In this document: piece by piece, positions 46,916-56,562 of the stretch
Layout of the letters: each line of letters begins with the position of its first letter
How positions within the stretch are numbered: position 1 is the stretch's first letter
NCBI GenBank assembly: GCA_016869595.1
Contig: VGDT01000005.1
Coordinates: 1-64,000 of the forward strand
DNA: 64,000 nt
Direction: 5' to 3'
Origin: Alphaproteobacteria bacterium
Lineage (GTDB): Bacteria; Pseudomonadota; Alphaproteobacteria; Rhizobiales; Beijerinckiaceae
Notes under the pieces: model-generated
Told to the model about the DNA's origin: nothing
What the model saw: only the letters and a program-made list of their open reading frames with translations
Database searches by the model: none
Made by a program: the position numbers and the translations under genes

Positions 46916-47892
46916 GACGCCTCCATCACTTGCCGAACGCCGTCGACGATGCGCTCGACGCTCGGAATATATTGCTTCTCCAATTTCGCGAGCGGCACGA
47001 CGACGTCATAGCCGGTGACCCGCTTGATCGGCGCCAGCAGCGAATAGAGCGCGCGCTCGGCGATTTCGGCGGCGATCTCGGCGCCAAAACCCGCCGTGCG
47101 CGGCGCTTCATGAACGATCACGCAGCGCCCGGTCTTTTCGACGGAGCGCAGGATCGTTTCGACGTCGAGAGGCTTGAGAGTCGCGACATCGATCACTTCG
47201 ATTGTGACGCCTTCTTCCTCGAGCTTTTCGGCGGCGGCAAGCACTTCCGGCGCCATTGCGCCCCAAGTGACGACGGTCGCGTCGGCGCCTTCCCGCAACA
47301 CGAAGCAGGCATCGAGCGGCAGTTCCGCGCCGTCGTCTTCAACCTCCTCGCGGAAAAGGCGATAGAGTCGCGTCGGCTCGAGAAAGATGACCGGGTCGGG
47401 ATCGCGCACTGATGCCAGAAGCAGCCCATAAGCCCGAGCGGGCGAAGACGGCGCCACGACGCGCAGCCCCGGCATGTGCGCGAACATCGACTCGGGACTT
47501 TCGGAGTGATGCTCAGGCGCGTGAATGCCTGCGCCGCAAGGCGAGCGAAGCACCATGGGGCATGTCATTCGCCCGCGCGTGCGATTGCGCATGCGGGAAG
47601 CATGATTGATGATTTGATCGATGGCCGGGTAGATGAACCCGGAGAATTGAATTTCCGCGACGGGCTTTAGTCCCATCGCCGCCATGCCCACCGCGACCCC
47701 CGCGATGCCGCCTTCCGCCAACGGCGTGTCGATGACGCGCTCGCGGCCGAAGCGCGCCTGCAAGCCGTTCGTGGCGCGAAACACGCCGCCATTGACGCCG
47801 ATGTCCTCGCCGAGCAGCAACACATCTCTGTCCTCGCTCATCGCGCGCGCGAGCGCGAGATTGACCGCTTCGACCAAAGTAATTTCAGCCAT
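46912..47892 (-). CDS. bkdA2: Branched-chain 2-oxoacid dehydrogenase E1 beta
   Basis: 326 aa from the ATG at 47892, which overlaps the E1 alpha stop by a few bases. Forms the thiamine-diphosphate E1 heterotetramer with E1 alpha. Family signatures: EDIGVNGGVFRATNGLQARFG, DTPLAEGGIAGVAVGMA, VAEIQFSGFIYPAIDQI, HHSESPESMFAHMPGL. Normal length. Second gene of bkdA1-bkdA2-bkdB. Confidence 0.95.
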   Translation of the reverse strand: MAEITLVEAVNLALARAMSEDRDVLLLGEDIGVNGGVFRATNGLQARFGRERVIDTPLAEGGIAGVAVGMAAMGLKPVAEIQFSGFIYPAIDQIINHASRMRNRTRGRMTCPMVLRSPCGAGIHAPEHHSESPESMFAHMPGLRVVAPSSPARAYGLLLASVRDPDPVIFLEPTRLYRLFREEVEDDGAELPLDACFVLREGADATVVTWGAMAPEVLAAAEKLEEEGVTIEVIDVATLKPLDVETILRSVEKTGRCVIVHEAPRTAGFGAEIAAEIAERALYSLLAPIKRVTGYDVVVPLAKLEKQYIPSVERIVDGVRQVMEAS

Positions 47893-48994
47893 GGCCGTTC
47901 CCGCCACCGTCTCCGCTGCGTTGAGCGAAACGGCGCGCCTCTTCTCGTTGCCACTGCATTGACTCGGGGAACTTTGCGTAGAGATGCTCGAACATGGCGT
48001 CGGAACTGAGCGGCGACGCGTTAAGATAGGCCGCAACTTCGCGATCGACCTCTTCCGCACACTCCTTCAGAAGCTCCGACTCCTGCTCCTTCGACCAGGC
48101 GCCTTCGCTGACGAGATAAGCGCGCAGCCGAGCGATCGGTTCGCGCGTCCACTGTACGCGGACGATCTCAGGATCGCGGTAGCGCGAAGCATCATCGGCG
48201 GTCGTGTGATCGCCGAGGCGATAGGTGAGCGCTTCGATCAACGTCGGTCCGCCGCCTGATCGCGCCTTCTCGACCGCCCGGCGCACGACTTCATGAACCG
48301 CAACGACGTCATTGCCGTCGACCTGACGGCCTTCGATACCGGCGGCCACCGCCTTTTGCGCGAGAGTCTCAGCCGCGCTTTCGAGTTCTCGCGGCGTCGA
48401 TATCGCCCAGCCGTTATTGCTGATGATGAAGACGACAGGCGTCTTCCAGACTCCCGCCATGTTAATCGCTTCGTAAAAGGCCCCATTGGACGTGCCGCCG
48501 TCGCCAATGAACGTGACGACGACGCGATCTTCTTTGCGCATCTTCAGCGCGTAAGCCGCGCCGACCGCCTGCGGCGCCTGAGTGGCGACCGGCACACAGT
48601 TCGGAAAGTCGCCGCGCGCATTCTTGAAATCGCTTCCGCGCTCATCGCCGCCCCAATAGAGCAGACACTCGCACATCGACATGCCGCGATAGAATTGCGC
48701 AGCGTGATCTCGATAGGACGGAACCAGCACGTCGCGTTCTTCCATCGCCGCAGCCGTCCCAACGCCGATTGCTTCCTGGCCAAGCGCTGAGGCGAATGTG
48801 CCAAGCTGACCGGTGCGCTGAAGACTGATCGCTTTATTGTCGAAGGTCCTGGTTCGCGTCATCGCGCGATAGAATTGGACTAGCCTGCCAATGTCTTTCG
48901 CCGATTTGCTGGCCGCCTTGCTGATCTCGCCAGTCGGCGACAACAGCTGGACGAAATCTACATGGAGATCGAAACCCATCTCTATGGTTCCCAT
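47885..48994 (-). CDS. bkdA1: Branched-chain 2-oxoacid dehydrogenase E1 alpha
   Basis: 369 aa from the ATG at 48994 with AGGAG upstream; the reading to 49156 is rejected. Decarboxylates the 2-oxoacids of valine, leucine and isoleucine. Thiamine-diphosphate motif FIGDGGTSNGAFYEA ending in IISNN; flexible phosphorylation-loop-like YRLGDHTTADDASRYRD. Opens the three-gene bkd operon; the 332 nt upstream may hold its promoter. No Lrp-type bkdR regulator is adjacent. Confidence 0.95.
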   Translation of the reverse strand: MGTIEMGFDLHVDFVQLLSPTGEISKAASKSAKDIGRLVQFYRAMTRTRTFDNKAISLQRTGQLGTFASALGQEAIGVGTAAAMEERDVLVPSYRDHAAQFYRGMSMCECLLYWGGDERGSDFKNARGDFPNCVPVATQAPQAVGAAYALKMRKEDRVVVTFIGDGGTSNGAFYEAINMAGVWKTPVVFIISNNGWAISTPRELESAAETLAQKAVAAGIEGRQVDGNDVVAVHEVVRRAVEKARSGGGPTLIEALTYRLGDHTTADDASRYRDPEIVRVQWTREPIARLRAYLVSEGAWSKEQESELLKECAEEVDREVAAYLNASPLSSDAMFEHLYAKFPESMQWQREEARRFAQRSGDGGGNGHG

Positions 48995-49326
48995 CGCCCC
49001 GCTCCTGATGAGCGAAGTAGCGCGGCGATGCGGGACGTCACGGCGCCGCGCCGAATTTTTTGTGGTTTCGCGCCGCAGCGCGGGAAAGCGACTTGCCGAT
49101 TCTTTGTCATCCCGAGACAGATTTTGTCCCGAAGAAAATCGTTCATATCTAGCCATCCTCGCTCGAACGGCGCCACATCGTCGCTGTCGACAATATGGCC
49201 ATCCACATCTTTATTCGGATGCGCATCCCAACGCCTCCATGTGGACAACTGCGACGACCCGTCGAACGCGGCGCTGGCGGCGGCGCACGGCAATTTCTTC
49301 GACCGACGAACGGCGCGAGATTAGCG
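48995..49326. other. 332-nt gap upstream of the bkd operon
   Basis: Separates the thiolase end from bkdA1. No convincing gene: open frames here lack ribosome sites and homology. Probably contains the bkd promoter; no clear operator or terminator was recognised. Confidence 0.35.
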
Positions 49327-50517
49327 CTAGCCTAGCCGTTCGATAGCCAACGCGGTCGCCTCTCCGCCGCCGATGCACAGCGCGGCGACGCCCTTCTTTA
49401 AGTCCATCGCCTCCAAAGCGGAGAGAAGCGTGACGATAATCCGCGCGCCCGACGCCCCAATGGGATGGCCAAGAGCGCAAGCGCCACCCCGAACATTGAC
49501 CTTGTCGTGCGGCAGATCCAGCTCACGCATCGCAGCCATTGCGACGACGGCAAAAGCTTCATTGATCTCGAAGAGGTCGACCTCGCTCGTCGTCCAACCG
49601 ACCCGATCCATCAGTTTGCGGATCGCTGCAATCGGCATGACGGAAAAGCGGCTCGGCGCGCCGGCGACGGTGACGTAGCCCCGAATGATCGCAAGCGGCT
49701 TCACGCCCGCGCGCTCGGCGTCGTCAGCGCGCATCAGAGCGAGCGCCGCCGCCCCATCCGATATCGCGCTGGCGTTCGCTGCGGTGATCGTTCCGTCCTC
49801 TCGGAAAGCCGGTTTAAGGCGGGAAATATCCTCCGCCTTGGCTTTGCCTGGTAGTTCGTCGCTGGCGACGGCCCAAGCATTGGCGCCTTTGCCGAGCGTT
49901 ATCAGCGCGATCTCCTGAGCGAAGGATTTGTCCGTTGTGGCGCGTTGCGCGCGCGCCAGCGAGGTCGCTGCGTAGCGATCCTGCATCTCGCGCGTAAATT
50001 GGTACTCTGTCGCGCAGTCCTCGGCGAAAGAGCCCATCAGGCGGCCCTTATCATAGGCGTCCTCGAGACCGTCCAAAAACATATGATCGAGGACCTTGCG
50101 GTGCCCCATCCGGTAACCCGTGCGCGCGCGATCGAGCAGATAAGGCGCATTGCTCATGCTCTCCATCCCGCCCGCGATTGCGACTCGCGCGCCCCCAGCG
50201 GCGAGCTGATCGCTGGCGAGCATCACCGCCTTCATTCCTGAGCCGCACATCTTGTTGACGGTGACGGCGCCCGTCGCCTCCGGTAAGCCGGCGCCGAGCG
50301 CCGCCTGGCGCGCCGGCGCCTGGCCAAGTCCAGCGGAAAGAACACAGCCCATGACAACTTCGTCTATGTCCTTCGGCGCGAGCCCCGCGCGCGTCACGGC
50401 CGCTTCGATGGCGTGCCCGCCAAGTTGCGGCGCGGAGACGTCCTTCAAGTCGCCAAGAAAGGCGCCAATCGGCGTGCGCGCGGCGCCGACAATGGCGACC
50501 GGTGCGGCAGCGCTCAT
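49327..50517 (-). CDS. Acetyl-CoA acetyltransferase-type thiolase
   Basis: 396 aa with GAGGAG upstream. Biosynthetic/degradative type II thiolase: acyl-Cys in VNKMCGSGMKAVMLA (about residue 89), then NEAFAVVAMAA, CALGHPIGASGARI (His) and CIGGGEATAL (Cys). All catalytic residues are present. At the end of the liu/valine run it could cleave acetoacetyl-CoA from leucine breakdown or 2-methylacetoacetyl-CoA from isoleucine; sequence does not decide. Confidence 0.93.
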   Translation of the reverse strand: MSAAAPVAIVGAARTPIGAFLGDLKDVSAPQLGGHAIEAAVTRAGLAPKDIDEVVMGCVLSAGLGQAPARQAALGAGLPEATGAVTVNKMCGSGMKAVMLASDQLAAGGARVAIAGGMESMSNAPYLLDRARTGYRMGHRKVLDHMFLDGLEDAYDKGRLMGSFAEDCATEYQFTREMQDRYAATSLARAQRATTDKSFAQEIALITLGKGANAWAVASDELPGKAKAEDISRLKPAFREDGTITAANASAISDGAAALALMRADDAERAGVKPLAIIRGYVTVAGAPSRFSVMPIAAIRKLMDRVGWTTSEVDLFEINEAFAVVAMAAMRELDLPHDKVNVRGGACALGHPIGASGARIIVTLLSALEAMDLKKGVAALCIGGGEATALAIERLG

Positions 50518-50541
50518 GACAAACTCCTCATCGGTGGCCCG

Positions 50542-51615
50542 TTAGCCTTCCCAGCGAGAATATGGCGACGAATCCCAATTTTTAAACGCCGGAGGCGGCG
50601 TGCTATCGCCTGCAAGGATTATTTCGACGACTTCGTCGCTCACCGCTTCGAGCCTGTCCGGCGACCATTTCGGACGCCGGTCCTTGTCTATGATCGCGGC
50701 GCGAATGCCTTCGTAAAGATCGTGAGTCTCGAGCATGCGGCACGCGGCTTTGAATTCGTTCGTTAGACAAGTCTCGAGGTCGGGAGCCTGCGCGGCGCGC
50801 CGCAGCAGTGCGCGAGTCACCTTTAGGGCCGTCGGGGACTTCGTTCTGATTTCGTCCGCAGCGCTAAGAGAGAACTCCGATCCTTCGCGCTCGAAGGCCG
50901 CGATAATGTAAGCAACCTTTTCGTGCATTGTTGTTTCCGCAAGCAATCGCCTGTGCAGCGACAGCCGGCCATGACCTGGTTCCCGCGCGAGGCGCCGCAA
51001 GGAAGCATCGACATCCTCGGGGGCTTCTATTGTCGCAAGATCCCCGATAAGCCTCTCGACGTCTTGAGAATGGATCATGAGATCGGCGAGCCCGGCGTCA
51101 ATGGCGTCGGCCGCGGCGACAGACGTCGCCGAAAGCGCCATGTAGACGCCCACCTCGCGGGCTCTGGAGAGCAGCCAACTGGCCCCCACGTCAGGAAAGA
51201 ATCCGATCCCGACCTCCGGCATGGCGATCCGGCTTCGCTCGGTTACGATCCGCCGATTGCCATGCGCGGAAATCCCAACGCCGCCGCCCATGACAATTCC
51301 CTCCATCACGACGACATAGGGCTTCGGAAAGGAGCCGATGCGGGCGTTCAGCTCATATTCTTCGCGCCAAAAGTCGGCGAAAAGCCGCTTCCGTGACGAC
51401 TCCAGTTCATAAAGAATCCTCACGTCGCCGCCGGCGCAAAGACCGCGATCTCCGGCGCCTGTGACGAGTACAGCGCTAATGCCATCGTCGTTTCCCAACT
51501 CGTCAAGCGCGCGCCGGAAATCACGCACCATCGGCAGCGTCAGCGTGTTGAGCGCCTGCGGCCGGTTTAGCAGAATACGTCCGAGACGACCCTCTCGCGA
51601 AGCGATGAGATCCAT
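50542..51615 (-). CDS. 3-hydroxyisobutyryl-CoA hydrolase (HIBCH type)
   Basis: 357 aa, the length of HIBCH rather than the ~260 aa of plain enoyl-CoA hydratases. Crotonase-fold thioesterase giving free 3-hydroxyisobutyrate in valine degradation. Signatures: ILLNRPQALNTLTLPMV, GLCAGGDVRILYE, VVMEGIVMGGGVGISAHG and MPEVGIGFFPDVGASWLLSR, then a long C-terminal ECH_2 part. Lies 4 nt after the isobutyryl-CoA-dehydrogenase-like gene. Product would feed MmsB/MmsA encoded at 38-40 kb. Confidence 0.93.
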   Translation of the reverse strand: MDLIASREGRLGRILLNRPQALNTLTLPMVRDFRRALDELGNDDGISAVLVTGAGDRGLCAGGDVRILYELESSRKRLFADFWREEYELNARIGSFPKPYVVVMEGIVMGGGVGISAHGNRRIVTERSRIAMPEVGIGFFPDVGASWLLSRAREVGVYMALSATSVAAADAIDAGLADLMIHSQDVERLIGDLATIEAPEDVDASLRRLAREPGHGRLSLHRRLLAETTMHEKVAYIIAAFEREGSEFSLSAADEIRTKSPTALKVTRALLRRAAQAPDLETCLTNEFKAACRMLETHDLYEGIRAAIIDKDRRPKWSPDRLEAVSDEVVEIILAGDSTPPPAFKNWDSSPYSRWEG

Positions 51616-51619
51616 GTGT

Positions 51620-52783
51620 CTACTTCAGCAGCGAGCGCGCAATGATGACGCGCATAATTTCATTCGTTCCTTCGAGAATCTGATGGACGCGAAGGTCGCG
51701 AACGATCTTTTCGATTCCATATTCACTGAGATAGCCATAGCCGCCGTGCAACTGCAGCGCCTCATTGGCGACCGCAAAGCAGGCGTCGGTCACGACGCGC
51801 TTCGCCATCGCGCACAACGTTGTGGCGCCAGGCGATTTGGCGTCGAGCGCCGCCGCCGCGCGCCAAAGGAACGTGCGCGAAACCTCAAGTTGCGTCGCCA
51901 TATCCGCGAGTCGAAACTGCAACGCCTGGAATTCGTCGAGCGCGCGCCCAAAGGCCTTGCGGCTGTTCATATACCGCAGAGTATGATCAAACGCTGACTG
52001 GGCGCCGCCGAGCGAGCAGGCGGCGATGTTCAGGCGCCCGCCGTCGAGCGCCATCATGGCGATCTTGAATCCTTCGCCTTCGCGTCCGATGAGATTTTCG
52101 GCCGGAACCCGGCAGTCATCGAAAATAACGGCCCGTGTCGGCTGAGCGTTCCAACCCATCTTTCGCTCAAGCGCGCCAAAACTTAGACCCGGCGATCCGC
52201 CCTCGACGATGAAAGCCGATATGCCTTTAGGGCCCGACTCGCCGGTGCGCGCCATGACGAGGTAGAGATGATTGTCGCCGCCCGCGCCGGCCCCTGAAAT
52301 GAATTGTTTAGCGCCATTCAAGACATAGTGATCGCCGCTGCGCGTTGCGTGCGTGCGCAGCGCCGCCGCGTCCGATCCGCTGCCGGACTCGGTCAGACAG
52401 TAGCTCGATAAAATCTCCATCGTCGCGAGCTTCGGCAGCCATTTGTCGATCTGCCGGTCGCTGCCGAAAGCATCGATTAGACCCGCGCACATGTTGTGAA
52501 TAGAAAGGTAGGCGGCGATCGTCGGACAGCCCATCGCGAGCGCCTCGAAGATCAGAACGCCGTCGAAACGCGTCAGCCCGGCGCCGCCGGAAGCCTCTCG
52601 CACATTGATCGCGGCCATGCCCAGGGCCGCAGCGTCGCGCAGCGCGTCTATAGGGAAGGCATGCTCGCGGTCCCAATCCAGCGCAAAGGGCGCAAGGCGG
52701 TCGCGTCCAAAGTCTCGCGCCGTTTCGCGAATGGCTTCCTGCTCGGCGCTCAATTCAAAATAGGACGACATTTCGCCATTCAT
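51620..52783 (-). CDS. Acyl-CoA dehydrogenase, probable isobutyryl-CoA dehydrogenase
   Basis: 387 aa from the ATG at 52783; an ATG at 52771 (MSSYFELSAEQ) is equally possible, and neither has a strong ribosome site. FAD-dependent; motifs YCLTESGSGSDAAAL, NGAKQFISGAGAGGDNHLYL, RKMGWNAQPTRAVIFDDCRVP and the C-terminal Glu region QILEGTNEIMRVIIARSLL. The catalytic Glu in that C-terminal ILEGTNE position distinguishes it from isovaleryl-CoA dehydrogenase. Placed between liuE and HIBCH, it fits the valine branch (isobutyryl-CoA to methacrylyl-CoA). Confidence 0.9.
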   Translation of the reverse strand: MNGEMSSYFELSAEQEAIRETARDFGRDRLAPFALDWDREHAFPIDALRDAAALGMAAINVREASGGAGLTRFDGVLIFEALAMGCPTIAAYLSIHNMCAGLIDAFGSDRQIDKWLPKLATMEILSSYCLTESGSGSDAAALRTHATRSGDHYVLNGAKQFISGAGAGGDNHLYLVMARTGESGPKGISAFIVEGGSPGLSFGALERKMGWNAQPTRAVIFDDCRVPAENLIGREGEGFKIAMMALDGGRLNIAACSLGGAQSAFDHTLRYMNSRKAFGRALDEFQALQFRLADMATQLEVSRTFLWRAAAALDAKSPGATTLCAMAKRVVTDACFAVANEALQLHGGYGYLSEYGIEKIVRDLRVHQILEGTNEIMRVIIARSLLK

Positions 52784-52842
52784 CGCAATTCGTTGACGTA
52801 AATTTGTCGCGGCAAAGCTTTTTGACAAGCTATCGGCGTTCG

Positions 52843-53760
52843 TCACGCATCAACTGATCGGTTGCATTTTGCGGCATAGGCCTGCGCCACGCGACTGGCC
52901 GGCGCCCGATTGAGCTGCGCGCAGGCAAAGGCCCCTGCCTCCAAAAGGCGATCGAGCGACACGCCGGTCTGGATTCCCATTCGTTCCAGCATATAGACGA
53001 CGTCTTCGGTCGCGACGTTTCCGGCGGCGCCCGGCGCGAAAGGACATCCGCCAAGACCCGCGACCGAGCTGTCGACGACAGAGACGCCAACTTCGAGACA
53101 GGCGAAGATATTGGCGAGCGCCTGACCGTATGTGTCGTGAAAGTGCACCGCGAGTTTTTCGAGCGGAACCACGCGCGCCACCTGTTCAACCAGACGGCGG
53201 GCGGGCAGCGGCGCGCCAACGCCGATTGTATCGCCGAGCGAGACCTCGAAGCAGCCCATATCAAAGAGGGCGCCCGCGACCGCCACGACTCGGCCGCTAT
53301 CGACCTCTCCTTCGTAAGGACAACCCAGGACGCAGGAGACGTAGCCGCGCGCCATGACGCCGTGGCGCCGCGCTTCCGCGACCACTTCGGCGTATCGTTC
53401 AAGACTTTCCTCGATCGAGCAGTTGATGTTGCGCTTGGAAAACGTCTCGGAGGCGGCGGCGAAGACGGCGATCTCGTCCGCTCCGGCTGCAATAGCGTCG
53501 GAGAGTCCGCGAAGGTTGGGAACGAGCGCGCTGAGCCGCAAATTTTGCCTTGGCGCAAGCGCAAGCACCTCCTCCGTGCGCGCCATCTGGGGCACGGCTG
53601 TTGGCGAGACGAAGCTGCCGGCTTCGATGCGCGTCAGTCCTGCAGCCGCGAGACGGCTGATGAGTTCGGCCCGGACGTGCGGGGAGAGCGCCAGTTTCTC
53701 ATTCTGCAAGCCGTCCCGAGGACCAACTTCAACGATGCTGACGCAGGATGGGACGCTCAT
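52843..53760 (-). CDS. liuE: Hydroxymethylglutaryl-CoA lyase
   Basis: 305 aa. Cleaves HMG-CoA to acetoacetate and acetyl-CoA, the last leucine step. Family motifs: VEVGPRDGLQNEKLAL (catalytic Arg/Asp), GYVSCVLGCPYEG, HFHDTYGQALANI (metal His pair), and the signature Cys loop SVAGLGGCPFAPGAAGN. The start overlaps the liuD stop (ATGA). Confidence 0.96.
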   Translation of the reverse strand: MSVPSCVSIVEVGPRDGLQNEKLALSPHVRAELISRLAAAGLTRIEAGSFVSPTAVPQMARTEEVLALAPRQNLRLSALVPNLRGLSDAIAAGADEIAVFAAASETFSKRNINCSIEESLERYAEVVAEARRHGVMARGYVSCVLGCPYEGEVDSGRVVAVAGALFDMGCFEVSLGDTIGVGAPLPARRLVEQVARVVPLEKLAVHFHDTYGQALANIFACLEVGVSVVDSSVAGLGGCPFAPGAAGNVATEDVVYMLERMGIQTGVSLDRLLEAGAFACAQLNRAPASRVAQAYAAKCNRSVDA

Positions 53761-55760
53761 TCGACGTCCTTTCGCGCGATTGTGACGAGTTCGGCGCCTT
53801 CTTTCGCCATATCGCCCACTGAATAGTCGACGCTCTTGATGACGCCGTCGTGCGGCGCGGCCAAGGCGATCTCCATTTTCATCGCCTCTACGACCACAAG
53901 GGTCTCGCCTTTGCTGACCACATCGCCCGACTTTACGGCGACTCGGGTGACAGTCGCGGGCATCGGCGCCAGAACGCGATCGTCAGATGGGCCCTGGTTC
54001 GATGTCGTCGACGCTTGCAGCCAATTGATGAGGTAGTTCCTGCCGCGAAGAACGGCGACAACGCCATCGTCAAGGACGATTGTTGAAACCTCGTGCTTGA
54101 CCCCATCCACAAGCAGCGAGAGGCGATCGCCGACCCTTTGAGCCTCTATCGACATCTCAACATCGCCAAAGCCCAGCGAAAAGCCGCCGTCATGCGGACA
54201 CAGGATAAGAGCGGAGAGCGTTCGATCGGATCGCGTAACTCTAAGCTCATAGCTCGCAGGGGCGTAAAACCGCCACGCGTCGGTTTCGGCCCAGGGCGAC
54301 CATTCGTCGCCAACTGTTTTGCTTGCCTCACGCGCGGCGCGCCGAACATCGTCGAGAAATACCGACGCCGCCGCCGCAAGAAGGACGCGATCCAAATCTG
54401 TGTCCGCAGCGGCAGGACGTATCAGCATGTCGATAGTGTTCGCAACGAATTGGGTGTCGTAATCGCCGCTCGCCATCGCATCGCTCTTGGCAATCGCCCG
54501 CAGCAAATCGAGATTCGTGACGACGCCGACGATCTCGACCTCATCCAGCGACGCCTGCAAGCGACGCAGGGCCTGCTCGCGGCTCTCCCCGAAAGCAATC
54601 AGTTTCGCCAGGAGCGAATCATAATAGGGCGTGACGCTATCGCCAGCGCGAACACCCGAGTCGATGCGCACGAATGACGCTTGCTGCGGGGCTCGAAAGT
54701 GAACGATTTTGCCGACCGAAGGCATGAAGCCGCGCGCAGGGTCTTCGGCGCAGATCCGCGCCTCAATGGCGCAGCCGCTCATCCTAAGATCATTCTGCGT
54801 CAATGGAAGCGGCGCGCCACAGGCGATGCGCAACTGCCATTCGACAAGATCCTGATTCGAAACCATCTCCGTGACGGGATGTTCGACCTGCAGCCTTGTG
54901 TTCATCTCCAGAAAATAGAAATGATCATCCCCTACCAGAAATTCGACCGTTCCCGCTCCGACGTACCCCGCCGCGCGCGCCGCTCGGATCGCTGCGTCGC
55001 TCATTTGCGCGCGCAGAGACGGCGTCAGACCGGGCGCAGGGGTTTCTTCGATGATCTTCTGATGCCGGCGCTGCAAGGAGCAGTCACGCTCGAGAAAGGA
55101 TATGACGCTGCCGTGCGAGTCAGCAAAAATCTGGATTTCAATGTGCTTATAGCCGGCAAAATACTTCTCGATGAACAGCGTATCGTCGCCAAAAGCGGCG
55201 CGCGCTTCACGCCGGGCGCTTTCAAGCGCTAAAGCCATTTCCTCGGGCGCTCGAACGATGCGCATGCCCCTGCCGCCGCCGCCAGCCGACGCCTTCACAA
55301 GCAAGGGAAAACCGATTGCGCGCGCCGCTTCCAATAGTCCAGCATCGTCGCCGCCGGATGAACCCGGCGCCACGGGCACGCCTGCCCGCATCATCGCGGC
55401 CTTGGCCGCGCTCTTCGAACCAAGAAGCCGCATGGCGCGTGGCGGCGGTCCAACGAAGATCAGTCCGTTCGCCGCGCAGGCTTCCGCGAAGTCTGCATTC
55501 TCGGCAAGAAATCCGTAGCCAGGATGCACCGCGTCCGACTCGGAACGCCGGGCGACTTCGATAATCTTATCGATCGAAAGATAGCTGTCGCGCGCAGGCG
55601 CCGGCCCGAGCAGATAGGCTTCATCGGCAAGTTCGACATGCAGCGCATGCGCATCGACTTCGGAATAGACTGTAACTGACGTGATCCCCAATCTTCTTGC
55701 CGTGCGCATGATACGACAAGCGATCTCCCCGCGGTTCGCGATGACGAGCTTGCGCATCAT
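53757..55760 (-). CDS. liuD: Methylcrotonyl-CoA carboxylase biotin-carrying alpha subunit
   Basis: 667 aa from the ATG at 55760 (or adjacent 55757), one nucleotide after the liuC stop; reading to 55910 is rejected. Biotin carboxylase domain (about 1-450): LVIANRGEIACRIMRTARRLG, VHPGYGFLAENADFAEAC, KASAGGGGRGMRIV (ATP loop), then the BT linker domain, and the C-terminal biotinyl domain with VVVEAMKMEIALAAPHDG (biotinylated Lys). Acyl-CoA specificity is from context: within liuABCDE it should carboxylate 3-methylcrotonyl-CoA. Confidence 0.95.
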   Translation of the reverse strand: MMRKLVIANRGEIACRIMRTARRLGITSVTVYSEVDAHALHVELADEAYLLGPAPARDSYLSIDKIIEVARRSESDAVHPGYGFLAENADFAEACAANGLIFVGPPPRAMRLLGSKSAAKAAMMRAGVPVAPGSSGGDDAGLLEAARAIGFPLLVKASAGGGGRGMRIVRAPEEMALALESARREARAAFGDDTLFIEKYFAGYKHIEIQIFADSHGSVISFLERDCSLQRRHQKIIEETPAPGLTPSLRAQMSDAAIRAARAAGYVGAGTVEFLVGDDHFYFLEMNTRLQVEHPVTEMVSNQDLVEWQLRIACGAPLPLTQNDLRMSGCAIEARICAEDPARGFMPSVGKIVHFRAPQQASFVRIDSGVRAGDSVTPYYDSLLAKLIAFGESREQALRRLQASLDEVEIVGVVTNLDLLRAIAKSDAMASGDYDTQFVANTIDMLIRPAAADTDLDRVLLAAAASVFLDDVRRAAREASKTVGDEWSPWAETDAWRFYAPASYELRVTRSDRTLSALILCPHDGGFSLGFGDVEMSIEAQRVGDRLSLLVDGVKHEVSTIVLDDGVVAVLRGRNYLINWLQASTTSNQGPSDDRVLAPMPATVTRVAVKSGDVVSKGETLVVVEAMKMEIALAAPHDGVIKSVDYSVGDMAKEGAELVTIARKDVE

Positions 55761-55761
55761 C

Positions 55762-56562
55762 TCAGTCGGCCGCGATCCACTTGGGCGTTCGTTTCTCAAG
55801 AAATGCGGAAAGACCTTCCTGCGCCTCCGCGCTCGATCTTCTGGCGGCGAGTCGATGCGCCGCCTCGCGCAGGAGTTCTGTATCCACCCCTTGACCGTGG
55901 CATTCAGCAAAGAAGCTTTTTACGTCGGCCTGAGCGTCCGGCGCGCCGCACAGCAAATCGGCGACGATCGCCGCATGCGCCAGGCCGACTTCCAACCTCG
56001 GCGACACGCGATGAACGAGACCCATCATCCGCGCCTCGGCGGCCGAGAATCGTTCCGCCGTCAACGCGTATCGCCGCAATTGCCGCAGGCCTATCGCGCG
56101 AATGAGAAAGGGCGCGACGATCGCCGGAAGCAGTCCGAGCCGCACCTCGTTGAGAGCGAACGACGCGTCATCGGCCGCGATGACAATATCGCAGCACGCG
56201 AGAAGACCGACGCCTCCACCGACGACGACGCCCTTCGCCAACGCGATCGTGGGCTTCGGGGACATGTCCAGCGCGTGCAACATTCTCGCGAGCGCCAAGG
56301 CGTCCTGCTCATTGGCGCTCGACGCGCTCTGCGCGATCCGGAGCATTGATCCAATATCGCCGCCCGCGCAAAAATAGTCTCCGGCGCCCTCAAGCGTGAT
56401 AATGCGGACGTCGGCTCGCGCGCCCAGCTCTTCAAGCGCGTCCTTCAGAAGATCGATCAACTCGGAGTCAAGCGCATTGCGCTTGTCCGGACGGTTCAGC
56501 GTCAAGGTCGCGACGCCATTTGCGTCAACCGATTGCAGCAATGCCGTCATAAAAGAACTCAC
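55762..56562 (-). CDS. liuC: Enoyl-CoA hydratase, probable methylglutaconyl-CoA hydratase
   Basis: 266 aa from GTG at 56562, overlapping the liuB stop (GTGA); ATG at 56550 is the alternative. Crotonase fold: [32 protein letters not shown] (oxyanion hole), [20 protein letters not shown], and [17 protein letters not shown]. Hydrates 3-methylglutaconyl-CoA to HMG-CoA in leucine degradation, judged from its position between the two carboxylase subunits. Confidence 0.92.
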   Translation of the reverse strand: MSSFMTALLQSVDANGVATLTLNRPDKRNALDSELIDLLKDALEELGARADVRIITLEGAGDYFCAGGDIGSMLRIAQSASSANEQDALALARMLHALDMSPKPTIALAKGVVVGGGVGLLACCDIVIAADDASFALNEVRLGLLPAIVAPFLIRAIGLRQLRRYALTAERFSAAEARMMGLVHRVSPRLEVGLAHAAIVADLLCGAPDAQADVKSFFAECHGQGVDTELLREAAHRLAARRSSAEAQEGLSAFLEKRTPKWIAAD

